A DNA stretch of 64,000 nt from Dyella sedimenti (GTDB taxonomy: Bacteria; Pseudomonadota; Gammaproteobacteria; Xanthomonadales; Rhodanobacteraceae): positions 248,001 through 312,000 of the forward strand of contig NZ_JAKWJO010000001.1 of NCBI RefSeq assembly GCF_022760995.1, written 5' to 3'. The stretch's first letter is position 1. Every line of letters starts with the position of its first letter. Positions 38,090 to 46,581 of the stretch are shown in pieces. Below the pieces are notes generated by a model, which saw only the letters and a program-made list of their open reading frames with translations, made no database searches and was not told the origin of the DNA. The translations under genes and the position numbers were made by a program.

Positions 38090-39325
38090 ATGAGTACGAC
38101 AAGCCTTCGTCGGCGTCTGGTCGCGGCCAGCGTGCTTGCCTTGCTGGCCGCGCCAGCGATGGCCGACGAGCCGCCCGCCACGGCTGCGACGCCGCCGTTG
38201 CAGCTCGAATGGAATGCGCGTCTGCGCCACGAGCAGGTGGACGACGATGCGTTCCGCCGCGACGCCAATGCCGACACGCTGCGCCTGCGGCTCGGCCTGC
38301 GCGCCAACTTCGGTTCCGGCTGGAGCGGGTTCCTGGAGGGTGCCGGCACCGCCAGCGCCAACGAGCACTACAACAGCGGCGCCAACGGCCAGACGCAGTA
38401 TCCGGGCGTCACCGATCCGCATGGCACCGAGTTGAACCAGGCCTGGGTGAACTGGCAGGGCGACAGCTTCGGCGCCAAGGTGGGGCGCCAGGAAATCCTG
38501 CTGGACAACCAGCGCTGGGTGGGCAACGTCGGCTGGCGCCAGTTCGAGCAGACCTATGATGCGGTGTCGATGCAATGGAAGCCGGCCTCGGCATGGACGG
38601 TACGCTACGACTGGCTCGACCGCGTGAACCGGGTTGCCGGCCCGGATGCGACCAGCGTGCTGGCCCGCCATCGCCTGCTGAACACGCACCTGCTCAACGT
38701 CGCGTGGACGCACGGCCTGCAGCAGCTCACCGGCTATGCCTACCTGCACAAGGACAAGGATGTCGACACCGCCTCCACCGCCACCTACGGCGTGCGCTGG
38801 ACCGGCAAGCCCACGCCCGATGGCGGCTTCAGCTGGGCACTGGAAGGCGCGCGGCAGTACGACTACGCCAACAATCCGCAATCCTTCTCGCACAGCTATT
38901 GGCTGGTGGAGCCGGCATGGACGCAATGGGGCGTGACCGGCAAGCTCGGCTGGGAACACCTGGGCGGTGACGGCCACACGGCGTTGCAGACGCCGCTGGC
39001 CACGCTGCATGCGTTCAACGGCTGGGACGACCAGTTCACCGTGACGCCCGTCGACGGCCTGCAGGACTACTACGCCGCGCTCAACGGCACGTTCGGCCGC
39101 CAGGGCTGGGCGAGCAGGCTGGGATGGATCGTGTCCTACCACGACTACTACGCCGACCGGGGCAGTTCTCACTACGGCGACGAGTGGAACGCCTCGCTGA
39201 CCTTCCCGCTGGTGCCAGGACTGACCGGCCTGCTGAAGGTCGCCAACTACCAGGCGGACCACTTCAGCAGAGACGACACCAAGGTCTGGCTGCAACTGGA
39301 ATGGCAGGGCGTGCAGGCGCTCTGA
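38090..39325 (+). CDS. Outer-membrane porin-like protein (alginate-export/OprE-like barrel)
   Basis: 411 residues; the ATG follows CAGGAGTTTTTCC. A signal peptide ends at AMADE. The rest is a beta barrel of alternating hydrophobic strands, with an Alginate_exp-like layout: LEWNARLRHEQVDDDAFRRDANADTLRLRLGLRANFGSGW, WVNWQGDSFGAKVGRQEILLDNQRWVGNVGWRQ and a C-terminal LEWQGVQAL. Proteins of this type are common in denitrification clusters. It may pass nitrite, nitrate or organic anions (inference). An FNR-type site lies upstream. Confidence 0.78.
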   Translation: MSTTSLRRRLVAASVLALLAAPAMADEPPATAATPPLQLEWNARLRHEQVDDDAFRRDANADTLRLRLGLRANFGSGWSGFLEGAGTASANEHYNSGANGQTQYPGVTDPHGTELNQAWVNWQGDSFGAKVGRQEILLDNQRWVGNVGWRQFEQTYDAVSMQWKPASAWTVRYDWLDRVNRVAGPDATSVLARHRLLNTHLLNVAWTHGLQQLTGYAYLHKDKDVDTASTATYGVRWTGKPTPDGGFSWALEGARQYDYANNPQSFSHSYWLVEPAWTQWGVTGKLGWEHLGGDGHTALQTPLATLHAFNGWDDQFTVTPVDGLQDYYAALNGTFGRQGWASRLGWIVSYHDYYADRGSSHYGDEWNASLTFPLVPGLTGLLKVANYQADHFSRDDTKVWLQLEWQGVQAL

Positions 39326-39356
39326 TCGCCACGGCGCGACCGTCCGCATCCGCGCG

Positions 39357-39370
39357 CTGACCCAGGTCAG
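39357..39370 (+). promoter_or_regulatory. FNR-type site before the DUF2249-nnrS-ubiT operon
   Basis: CTGAC-CCAG-GTCAG is a perfect 5-4-5 palindrome centred 42.5 bases before the ATG at 39406, exactly the spacing seen for hemN. A -10-like TGGAAT at 39394-39399 gives a start of transcription at about 39405. Confidence 0.68.
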
Positions 39371-39405
39371 CGACGCGGATGCGGTGCCCGCGGTGGAATG
39401 GGTGC

Positions 39406-39705
39406 ATGCCGACACCATCTCCTACTTGTCGTTGCGCGACGGCCAGCGCCGACGCGCAGGCTGCCACGCTCGACCTGCGAGGGCTGGTGGCGCCCGAGCC
39501 CATGCAGCGGGCGATCGCCGCCGCCGAGGCGCTGCGCCCCGGCCAATCCATCGACGTGCTCACGCCGCTCATCCCCATGCCGTTGCTGGCCGCGCTGGCG
39601 GAACGCGGATGGCAGGCCCAGGTGGTGTCGCTGCCCGAGGGCGGCGCGCGCGTCACCATTCGCCGTCCCACCGCTTGCGGATGCGATGACCCGGCTGGCG
39701 CTTGA
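39406..39705 (+). CDS. DUF2249-like small protein, start uncertain
   Basis: The C-terminal 80 residues (ATLDLRGLVAPEPMQRAIAAAEALRPGQSIDV...VSLPEGGARVTIRRP) match the DUF2249/SirA-like fold found beside nnrS in denitrification clusters. The N-terminus is doubtful. In this frame the first nine codons have low third-position GC, whereas another frame looks coding from about 39327 to 39440. A frameshift, a later start or a sequencing error are all possible. If the ATG at 39406 is used, the message is leaderless. It overlaps the nnrS-like start by 20 bases. Confidence 0.58.
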   Translation: MPTPSPTCRCATASADAQAATLDLRGLVAPEPMQRAIAAAEALRPGQSIDVLTPLIPMPLLAALAERGWQAQVVSLPEGGARVTIRRPTACGCDDPAGA

Positions 39706-40972
39706 CCAGGCGCCGGAGGTTTCGTTGCCGCGCCGTTTCCTGCTCTCCATGCCGGCATGGGGCGTGCTCGCCGGCATCATCCTGATGGGCGAGGGCGATG
39801 CGCTGTTCCGTTCGCGTTGGTATCCGGGCACGCTGGCCCTGGTGCATGCCTGCACCCTGGGGTTGCTGGGCAATGCGATGTTCGGCAGCCTGCTGCAGTT
39901 CCTGCCGGCGGCGGCTGGCGTGCGGGTCCGTGGCGTGCGCTTCGGCCGCCTGCTGCATGCCTTGCTCAATGCCGGCGCGCTGTTGCTGGTCTATGGCCTC
40001 GATCGCGACGATCGCCACGCCGTCATGCTGGCTTCCATGGTGCTGCCTATGGCCTTCCTGCTGCTGGCCGGCATGACGCTGCCCGGGTTGTATGAAGCGG
40101 CCACGTCCCGCCTGCTGCGGGCCGGCATGGGCGCGGCTTTGTTTTTCGGATCGTGCACGGCGCTGCTGGGCGGGTTGCTCGCGCTGGCATGGACCGGCGC
40201 CATTCCCCTGGCCTTGCCGGGATGGGCCGATGCGCATGCCTCCTTCGGCATTTTGGGCTGGGTCGTGCTGTTGCTGGCCAGCGTCGCCCGCGTGGTGCTG
40301 CCGATGTTCCAGGGCGCCGCCGTGCCTCCCGCTCGGGGACAAGGCATTTGGCTGGCTAGCCTGGCGGTGGCGCTGCCTATCGCGGCGGCTTGGCGGATCG
40401 TCCACGACGACGTGGCGCTGCGTGGGGCGCTGCTGCTTTATGGGATGTCTTTCGCTGCCTGCGTGCTGTGGTTGCAGCGACGGACCGCGAAGGCGCGCCG
40501 TGGTCCCCTGTGGTGGAGTTGGCGCATCGGTGCATCGATTCTGTTGCTGGCCGCCGCATTGCTGATCGATGACCGGCGTGCGGGATGGCTGCCCGGTGTC
40601 TTGGCCCTGGGCGTGGCGTTGCCCATGTTGACCACCGGCATGGCCCTGGAAATCGTCGCCTTCCTGGGTTGGATCGAACTGCACCGCCGGGTCGGCCGGG
40701 GTGTCCAGTTGCCAGGCGTGCAGCGCCTGATGCCGGCGCGTGACCGTGGTGGCGCGCTGCTGGCCCAGCTTGCCGCCGCCGTTCCGCTGGTGGCGGTGGC
40801 CTGGCACCCCGCCGCGTGGCTGGACCGGCTCGCCGGGCTGGCGCAGTGCCTCGCCTGGCTGGCGGTGAGCCTGGTGTTCATGGGTGCGGGGTGGCGGTCG
40901 CGGCGTTTCCTTGGCCGCCAGCGGGAGCGTGGCGGCGAACATGGCGCAGCCCCCAAGGCGGTGGGCCGATGA
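39686..40972 (+). CDS. nnrS: NnrS-like heme-copper membrane protein
   Basis: 428 residues with about 12 membrane helices from the ATG at 39686, overlapping the DUF2249 gene. GEGDALFRSRWYPGTLALVHACTLGLLGNAMFGSLLQFLPAAAG and WADAHASFGILGWVVLLLASVARVVLPMFQ carry conserved His residues, and the pattern resembles NnrS and related heme-binding membrane proteins. NnrS lowers the damage caused by nitric oxide during denitrification. Its stop overlaps the ATG of the next gene (ATGA), so translation is coupled. Confidence 0.75.
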   Translation: MTRLALDQAPEVSLPRRFLLSMPAWGVLAGIILMGEGDALFRSRWYPGTLALVHACTLGLLGNAMFGSLLQFLPAAAGVRVRGVRFGRLLHALLNAGALLLVYGLDRDDRHAVMLASMVLPMAFLLLAGMTLPGLYEAATSRLLRAGMGAALFFGSCTALLGGLLALAWTGAIPLALPGWADAHASFGILGWVVLLLASVARVVLPMFQGAAVPPARGQGIWLASLAVALPIAAAWRIVHDDVALRGALLLYGMSFAACVLWLQRRTAKARRGPLWWSWRIGASILLLAAALLIDDRRAGWLPGVLALGVALPMLTTGMALEIVAFLGWIELHRRVGRGVQLPGVQRLMPARDRGGALLAQLAAAVPLVAVAWHPAAWLDRLAGLAQCLAWLAVSLVFMGAGWRSRRFLGRQRERGGEHGAAPKAVGR

Positions 40973-41868
40973 TATGGCGGCACCGTGACCGCGTGGCGCT
41001 GGCCTGGGCCAGGCGAGGCATCGACCATGTCGATGATGGCCTGATCGTGTTGCTTGCCGCCAGGCGCCAATTGGTCCGTGCGGTCGGCCTGCTGAAGCCG
41101 CGCGCGGGGCTGCCCCTGCGCGATCCCGCGCGCGAGCGGTACGTTCGCGTCCGTGCACGCTGGCTGGCGCTCCGGTTCGGCGTGCCGGTTGCGACGGCGC
41201 GCAGGCTGGTGGATCTGGCAATTGCCGATGCCTGCCGGCAGCAGGGCGTGGAGAGCGGGCAAACTCATCATGGCCTTGATGCGGATCAGGGCTATGCCAT
41301 GCGCCTCGCCCCGATGATGCGCGGCATGTCCCTCCTGTCTTCCGTCTTGCCCAGGACCGGCGCGCGCCTACTGGGCCGGCTGCCGCCACCGAGCCGGCTG
41401 GCGCCCTGGCTGCGCGTGGTGCCGGTGCGCTGGCAGCATGCGCTGCTCGAAACCGCCATGGCCCATGTGCTGCGCGGTCCCCTGCGCGACGGCTCGCTCG
41501 ACTTCATGGTGGGCCGGCGGCTCGGCATCGAGGTGAGCGATCTGGGCCTGCGCTGGGTGCTGGCCCTGCATGGCGACCGCCTGCACGTGGTGGACGACGC
41601 GCCGGAAGCCTGCGTGCGCGGCAACGCGGCGGACCTGCTGCTGCTGGCGGGACGCATGGAGGATGCCGACACCCTGTTCTTCCAGCGCGCCCTGGTGCTG
41701 ACCGGGGACACCGAACTGGGCCTGACCGCGCGCAACCTGCTCGAACGCCTGCCGTGGGAGACCGTGCCGCTCGGCTTGCGCATCGCACTCAACCGGGGAG
41801 CGCGGCTCGCCCGGTTGGCACGCGACGCGCATCGCGATCGTCAAGGCGAAACCCTACGGTCGCGTTGA
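40969..41868 (+). CDS. ubiT: Chorismate mutase (AroQ)-UbiT (SCP2) fusion protein
   Basis: 299 residues. Residues 15-93 fit the AroQ chorismate mutase helices: RRGIDHVDDGLIVLLAARRQLVRAV, Lys43, RDPARERYV (Asp52, Arg55, Glu56) and a terminal ACRQQ. Residues 155-265 match UbiT (YhbT), an SCP2 lipid-binding domain: DGSLDFMVGRRLGIEVSDLGLRWVL and DADTLFFQRALVLTGDTELGL. UbiT is an accessory factor of O2-independent ubiquinone synthesis with UbiU and UbiV, both encoded in this window. The fusion to an enzyme acting on chorismate is unusual. Translation is coupled to nnrS. Confidence 0.85.
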   Translation: MIWRHRDRVALAWARRGIDHVDDGLIVLLAARRQLVRAVGLLKPRAGLPLRDPARERYVRVRARWLALRFGVPVATARRLVDLAIADACRQQGVESGQTHHGLDADQGYAMRLAPMMRGMSLLSSVLPRTGARLLGRLPPPSRLAPWLRVVPVRWQHALLETAMAHVLRGPLRDGSLDFMVGRRLGIEVSDLGLRWVLALHGDRLHVVDDAPEACVRGNAADLLLLAGRMEDADTLFFQRALVLTGDTELGLTARNLLERLPWETVPLGLRIALNRGARLARLARDAHRDRQGETLRSR

Positions 41869-41887
41869 GTCGAATTGCCTTCCCCGC

Positions 41888-41901
41888 TTGATCCGTGTCA
41901 G
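41888..41901 (+). promoter_or_regulatory. FNR-type site before fabA-fabB
   Basis: TTGAT-CCGT-GTCAG, centre 41894.5, lies 63.5 bases before the fabA ATG. CAGACT at 41924-41929 is a plausible -10, giving a site at -41.5. Confidence 0.65.
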
Positions 41902-41957
41902 CGCTGTGGCCTGGGGCGACGCGCAGACTTGCCGTTTCCACCCGCTGCGGATACACC

Positions 41958-42473
41958 ATGACTCGCCCCACCTCTTTCGACCGCGACCAGCTCCTTGCCT
42001 GCGCGCGCGGCGAGCTGTTCGGCTCCGGTAACGCCCGGCTGCCGTCGCCGCCGATGCTGATGTTCGACCGCATCACGCACGTCGGTGAGCATGACGGCGC
42101 CTTCGGCAAGGGCTCGCTTCGCGCGGAGCTGGATATCAGTCCGGGCCTGTGGTTCTTCGATTGCCATTTCCAGGGCGATCCGGTAATGCCCGGCTGCCTG
42201 GGCCTGGACGCCCTGTGGCAGTTGAGCGGCTTCTTCCTGCCCTGGCTGGGTTTGGCCGGCCGGGGGCGCGCCCTGGGCGTGGGGCAGGTGAAGTTCGCCG
42301 GACAGGTGCTGCCCAGCGCGAAGCTGGTGAGCTATGAGGTGGACATCCGCCGCGTGATGCGCGGGCGCATGGCGCTGGTGGCCGCGGACGGTCGCGTCCT
42401 TGTCGATGGCCGGCAGATCTATGTGGCCACCGACATGCGCGTGGGCCTGTTCCAGTCCACGGAGGGTTTCTGA
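41958..42473 (+). CDS. fabA: 3-hydroxydecanoyl-ACP dehydratase/isomerase
   Basis: 171 residues, the same length as E. coli FabA (172). The catalytic His70 ([25 protein letters not shown]) and Asp84 are in place. It dehydrates 3-hydroxydecanoyl-ACP and isomerises the trans-2 product to cis-3, the branch point of anaerobic unsaturated fatty acid synthesis. It overlaps fabB by one base (TGATG), the classic fabAB arrangement. An FNR-type site upstream suggests induction under anoxia. Confidence 0.95.
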   Translation: MTRPTSFDRDQLLACARGELFGSGNARLPSPPMLMFDRITHVGEHDGAFGKGSLRAELDISPGLWFFDCHFQGDPVMPGCLGLDALWQLSGFFLPWLGLAGRGRALGVGQVKFAGQVLPSAKLVSYEVDIRRVMRGRMALVAADGRVLVDGRQIYVATDMRVGLFQSTEGF

Positions 42474-43681
42474 TGCGCCGCGTGGTGGTCACCGGCTACG
42501 GGCTGGTGTCCTGCCTGGGCCATGCCGCCGACACGGTGAGCCAGGCCTTGCGTGACCTGCGCAGCGGCATCCGCGCCATTCCGGAATACACCGCGCGTGG
42601 CTTGCGCAGCCAAGTGGCCGGCGTACCGCAGATCGACCTGGAAGCCCTGATCGACCGCCGGCTCAAGCGCTTCATGGGCGACGCCGCCGCCTACGCCTAC
42701 CTGGCCATGCGCTCGGCGATCGCGGATGCGGGGCTGGCACTGGAACAGGTACGCCATCCGCGCATCGGCGTCATCGCGGGCTCCGGCGGCGGCTCGGCGC
42801 AATGGCAGATCGAAGCCGCCGACCTGCTGCGCGAGAAGGGCGTGCGCCGGGTTGGCCCGTGCATGGTGCCGCGTACGATGTGCTCCACCGTGTCCGCCAC
42901 GCTGGCGACCGCCTTCGGCATCCTGGGCCTGAGCTATTCCATCGCCGCCGCCTGCGCCACCTCGGCGCATTGCATCGGCGCGGCCGCCGACCTGATCCGC
43001 CATGGCGCGCAGGACGTGGTGTTCGCCGGCGGCGGCGAGGAAGTGCACTGGGGCATGACCGCGCAGTTCGATGCCATGGGCGCGCTGGCCACGCATGGCA
43101 ACGACACCCCGCAGACCGCCTCGCGCCCCTACGACGCCTCGCGCGACGGTTTCGTGATCGCCGGTGGCGGCGGCATGCTGGTGCTGGAGGACTACGAGCA
43201 CGCCTGCAAGCGTGGCGCGCGCATCCATGCCGAGCTGGTCGGCTACGGCGTGACCTCGGACGGCGCCGACATGGTGGCGCCCTCGGGCGAGGGCGCGGTG
43301 CGCTGCATGCGCATGGCGATGGTCAACCTGGAACGGCCGGTCGATTACCTCAACACGCACGGCACCGCCACGCCGCTGGGCGACATCGTGGAACTGGAAG
43401 CGGCGCGCGAGGCCTTCGGCGCCGGGCTGCCGCCGCTGTCCTCGACCAAGGCGCTGACCGGCCACTCGCTGGGCGCGGCCAGCGTGCACGAGGCGATCTA
43501 CAGCCTGCTGATGCTGGAGGGCGGCTTCATGGCCGGCTCGGCCCATATCGACCAGCTCGACCCGCGCGCCGAGGGCTTCCCGATCCTGCGCGAGACGCGC
43601 GAGGCGAAGCTGCATACGGTGATGTCCAACAGCTTCGGCTTCGGCGGCACCAATGGCAGCCTGGTGTTCGCCAAGGTGTAG
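42473..43681 (+). CDS. fabB: Beta-ketoacyl-ACP synthase I
   Basis: 402 residues. The Cys-His-His triad of condensing enzymes is visible: Cys161 in [10 protein letters not shown], His in [11 protein letters not shown] and His in [12 protein letters not shown]. It elongates cis-3-decenoyl-ACP made by FabA, so together they form unsaturated fatty acids without O2. It is coupled to fabA by overlapping stop/start codons. Confidence 0.95.
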   Translation: MRRVVVTGYGLVSCLGHAADTVSQALRDLRSGIRAIPEYTARGLRSQVAGVPQIDLEALIDRRLKRFMGDAAAYAYLAMRSAIADAGLALEQVRHPRIGVIAGSGGGSAQWQIEAADLLREKGVRRVGPCMVPRTMCSTVSATLATAFGILGLSYSIAAACATSAHCIGAAADLIRHGAQDVVFAGGGEEVHWGMTAQFDAMGALATHGNDTPQTASRPYDASRDGFVIAGGGGMLVLEDYEHACKRGARIHAELVGYGVTSDGADMVAPSGEGAVRCMRMAMVNLERPVDYLNTHGTATPLGDIVELEAAREAFGAGLPPLSSTKALTGHSLGAASVHEAIYSLLMLEGGFMAGSAHIDQLDPRAEGFPILRETREAKLHTVMSNSFGFGGTNGSLVFAKV

Positions 43682-43723
43682 CGCATCGAACGCGCCGCGT
43701 CGGCGATCGCCGTCGCGGCGGCG

Positions 43724-44245
43724 CTAGGGCGCGCCGAACTTGCAGGGGCTGGGCACCTGGCTGCGCTTGATCTTTGGCCCGGCGACCACGCACTGCCATC
43801 CGATGGCGCCGCCGGTCACGCTGGGAATGAGCACCACGGCGCCTCCCTGCAGATTGGCATGGGCCTCTCCACCCAGGTAGGCGACCAGCAGCTTGTTCCC
43901 TTGGGGATCGTTGTCGATGGCGAGGTAGTTCACGTACCGTCCCACGGGCGTGCCGGTGAAGGGGGCATTGGGGTCGTTGGTGCCGGCCGTGTTCGGAGGG
44001 AAACTTCCGTGCGCGCCGTAATACTCCGAGACGTCGGTCTTGAGTCCCTGCAGCAGCGACAGCGCCTCGGTGAGCTGAGCGCGGATGACGTAGTCCTGGT
44101 AGGCGGGAATGGCCAAGGTGGCCAGGATGCCGACGATGGCGACCGTGATCATCAGCTCGATCAGGGTGAAGCCACGTTGGCTCGATGGAGAAGCGGTGCC
44201 ATTGCCTGGGCCATGCGGGATGGACGTTCTGCATGCCTTTTTCAT
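43724..44245 (-). CDS. Type IV pilin-like protein
   Basis: 173 residues; the ATG follows GGAGG by 8 bases. A long, basic leader ends at the prepilin peptidase site [31 protein letters not shown], followed by the N-terminal helix. Two Cys near the end (WQCVV and PSPCKF) can form the C-terminal disulfide loop of pilins. Whether it is the major pilin or a minor pseudopilin is not clear. It stands alone among the anaerobic genes, with no assembly genes nearby. Confidence 0.87.
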   Translation of the reverse strand: MKKACRTSIPHGPGNGTASPSSQRGFTLIELMITVAIVGILATLAIPAYQDYVIRAQLTEALSLLQGLKTDVSEYYGAHGSFPPNTAGTNDPNAPFTGTPVGRYVNYLAIDNDPQGNKLLVAYLGGEAHANLQGGAVVLIPSVTGGAIGWQCVVAGPKIKRSQVPSPCKFGAP

Positions 44246-44472
44246 CGGGGCAGCCTCCGGCGTGTTGATCGGGTTCTTTTGCCTGGCCGGGTACGGCAGG
44301 CATCGGGTGCCAGATCCTGGTCGGATCCATCAAGGTATTGTCTTGGCGCTCAACTGACGCTTGCTGTAGTCGTTGTACTTGGCATGCCGTATTCCATCGC
44401 CGCTGGGAATGTAGGCAGAACAGGGGGGGTCCCCCGTCCTGGCGACGCCTTCGCGAGATGGAGCCAAGCAGG

Positions 44473-45348
44473 TCAGGGAGCTTCGACCGGCATGCCGGGC
44501 TCGCCATGCCAGTAGCCGTTGCGCGTACCGATGCGCGGCGGCGGCGTGGGCGAGCGGCGGGCGAGATCGAAGTGCGCCACCGCTTCGGCCGTGCCGTCGG
44601 CCTGCGGGTACAGGCGCAGCACGTCCACGCCCAGCTCGCGCAGCGCCGGCAGCTCGGGGCCGAGATCGGTGATTTCCTCGCCCTGGATCTGGATGCCGTT
44701 GATGCGCAGGAAGGGGCGCCCTTCGCGCGAGGCCAGCGGCATGCCGTCCGGATACGCGATGCAGCGGAAGCCGCATTGGTCCTTCGCCACGTCCAGTGCA
44801 CGCGCGGTGAAGCAGCGGGCGGAGTAGGCCAGCGGCAGGCGGCCGAAGGCGATCACTTCCAGTTCGGGCATCGTCCGGCCCTCGGCCTGCATCGCGGCGC
44901 GCAACTCGCGCAGCAGTACCTTGCCCTGCTCGACGCCCGGTACCCAGCGACGCAGCCCGTCCTCCACCAGCATCGCCAGTGCGCGGTGATTGTAGACGTT
45001 GAGCGTTGGCCCGGCGACGAAGGGCACGCCGCGCAGGCGGCACAGCTGCACCGCCGACAGGTCGTTCGCCTCGATCCAGCCCTGGCCCTGGTCGACCAGC
45101 CGTTGCAGCGTGCTCAGCTCGGATTCCGCCTCGATCAGCGCCAGCGAGGAAAGCACGATCTGTTTGCCGCTTTCGGCCAGTTCCGCGGCGAGCGCGAGCC
45201 AGTCCTGCGTGCCCAGCTCGCGGCGTTTGCTGCACACGGTCTCGCCGAGATAGACGATATCCAGCGGCCACTGCGCGGCCTCGCGGTAGAACGCCAGCGT
45301 GCGTTCGCGCGGCCAGAAGTATTGCAGCGGACCCAGGCTAAGTTTCAT
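44473..45348 (-). CDS. ubiV: UbiV, O2-independent ubiquinone hydroxylation subunit
   Basis: 291 residues (E. coli UbiV 292), peptidase U32 family. The four [4Fe-4S] cysteines sit at the expected positions: Cys39 (LGETVCSKR), Cys179, Cys192 and Cys196 (ARCFTARALDVAKDQCGFRC). It forms a heterodimer with UbiU, which hydroxylates the ubiquinone ring without O2, using prephenate as hydroxyl donor in E. coli. Its ATG follows the ubiU stop after 2 bases, so the two are one operon. Confidence 0.94.
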   Translation of the reverse strand: MKLSLGPLQYFWPRERTLAFYREAAQWPLDIVYLGETVCSKRRELGTQDWLALAAELAESGKQIVLSSLALIEAESELSTLQRLVDQGQGWIEANDLSAVQLCRLRGVPFVAGPTLNVYNHRALAMLVEDGLRRWVPGVEQGKVLLRELRAAMQAEGRTMPELEVIAFGRLPLAYSARCFTARALDVAKDQCGFRCIAYPDGMPLASREGRPFLRINGIQIQGEEITDLGPELPALRELGVDVLRLYPQADGTAEAVAHFDLARRSPTPPPRIGTRNGYWHGEPGMPVEAP

Positions 45349-45350
45349 GG

Positions 45351-46349
45351 TCAGTGCCAGTGGCGGTGATAGGGACCCAGCGTGGTCTGGTGGCCTTCGG
45401 CATGCCTGGCCAGCGCGCGCTGCCAGTCGGGCCGCGCCTGCCAATGCGCGGGATCGGTGCGGTAGCGGTCGATCGCATCGCGCCAGGTGCGGGTGACGGA
45501 AGCCACGTAGGCCGTGCCGCGCTGGCGCCCTTCGATCTTCAGCGCCGCCACGCCAGCCTGGGCCAGGCGTGGCAGCAGTTCGAGCGTGTTGAGGCTGGTG
45601 GGTTCCTCCAGCGCGTGGAAAACCTCGCCGCCCACCGCGTAGCGGCCCTTGCACACCGTGGGGTAGCCGGCCGGCTCGGAGGGATCGAAGCGGTCGATCA
45701 GCACCTGGTTGAGGCGCACGCTGCGGCGTCCGTCCGGGTGTTCCTCCCAGCGCACGAAGCTCGCAGGCGAGCAGACGCCGTGCCGGTTCGGCGAGACGCC
45801 GGTGACGTAGCTGGAAAGCTGGCAGCGTCCCTCCACCATGATGCACAGGCTGCCGAAGGCGAACACTTCCAGCGGCACCGGCGCGTTCTCGCACAAGCGC
45901 TCCACCTGCTGCACGGAGAGCACGCGCGGCAGCACGGCGCGCGCGATGCCGAAGCGCTCGTACATATAGCGCAGGGCCGGCGCGGTGGTGGCGGAACCTT
46001 GCACCGAGAGATGGCGCGCCAGCTGCGAATGGTGGCGCGCGGCGTGGTCGAGCACCGCCATCTCCGCCGCGATGATCGCGTCGCAGCCCAGCGCCGCGGC
46101 CTTGTCCACCGCGGCGTGCCATTGCGTGAGGCGGGCGCTGTCCGGGTAGGTGTTGAGGGCGAGATAGACCTTGCGCTGGCGGGCGTGCGCATAGGCGATG
46201 CCCTGCCGCAACTCGTCGTCGCTGAAGTTGAGGCCCGGGAAGGCCCTCGCGTTGGTCTGGTCGCGCAGGCCGGCGTAGACCGCGTCCGCGCCGGCATCGA
46301 CCGCCGCTTGCAGGGCCGGCAGGTTGCCGGCGGGACAGACCAGTTCCAT
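45351..46349 (-). CDS. ubiU: UbiU, O2-independent ubiquinone hydroxylation subunit
   Basis: 332 residues from MELVCPAGNLPALQAAVDAGADAVYAGL; the frame is open further upstream but that part is not conserved. The cluster cysteines are Cys169, Cys176, Cys193 and Cys233, almost identical in position to E. coli UbiU. The GRCQLSSYVTGVSPNRHGVCSPA stretch is the U32 signature. With UbiV and UbiT it allows ubiquinone synthesis under anoxia. An FNR-type site lies 65.5 bases upstream, and a GAGG ribosome site precedes the ATG. Confidence 0.94.
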   Translation of the reverse strand: MELVCPAGNLPALQAAVDAGADAVYAGLRDQTNARAFPGLNFSDDELRQGIAYAHARQRKVYLALNTYPDSARLTQWHAAVDKAAALGCDAIIAAEMAVLDHAARHHSQLARHLSVQGSATTAPALRYMYERFGIARAVLPRVLSVQQVERLCENAPVPLEVFAFGSLCIMVEGRCQLSSYVTGVSPNRHGVCSPASFVRWEEHPDGRRSVRLNQVLIDRFDPSEPAGYPTVCKGRYAVGGEVFHALEEPTSLNTLELLPRLAQAGVAALKIEGRQRGTAYVASVTRTWRDAIDRYRTDPAHWQARPDWQRALARHAEGHQTTLGPYHRHWH

Positions 46350-46407
46350 GCATGCCTCGGCGTGGAGAAAGCGGGTCGCATGCTGGACGTCGCAGCCATC
46401 CGCGTCG

Positions 46408-46421
46408 TTGACATGCGTCAG
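46408..46421 (-). promoter_or_regulatory. FNR-type site before ubiU-ubiV
   Basis: On the ubiU strand it reads CTGAC-GCAT-GTCAA, centre 46414.5. A -10 candidate CAGCAT lies about 30 bases downstream, so the site would be at -41.5 and the leader about 24 bases. Confidence 0.68.
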
Positions 46422-46516
46422 ACGGAAATGCCGCGCCGGGCTGATCCTGGACGCGGGCGCCGATTCGGCGATCCGACGTGGCAGGAGGATGGCGCGCGAT
46501 GCATGAGGGGCATGGC

Positions 46517-46573
46517 TAAGAGCCTGTTCACGATGTCCGCGCGGGCTACGGGAAGATCGTGAACAGGCTCTTA
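46517..46573. repeat. Perfect 18-bp inverted repeat (TAAGAGCCTGTT family, short form)
   Basis: TAAGAGCCTGTTCACGAT and its exact complement flank a 21-base loop, just beyond the stop codon of the TonB receptor gene. The same arm opens the longer element at 49567. It may end the receptor transcript, although no T-run follows. Confidence 0.75.
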
Positions 46574-46581
46574 CGGCCACA

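Noticed and set aside
44395..44445. G-run/C-run hairpin (GGGGGGGTCCCCC) after ubiV as a terminator
   Set aside because: It has a short stem with no loop spacing and no T-run, and could not be supported as a terminator.
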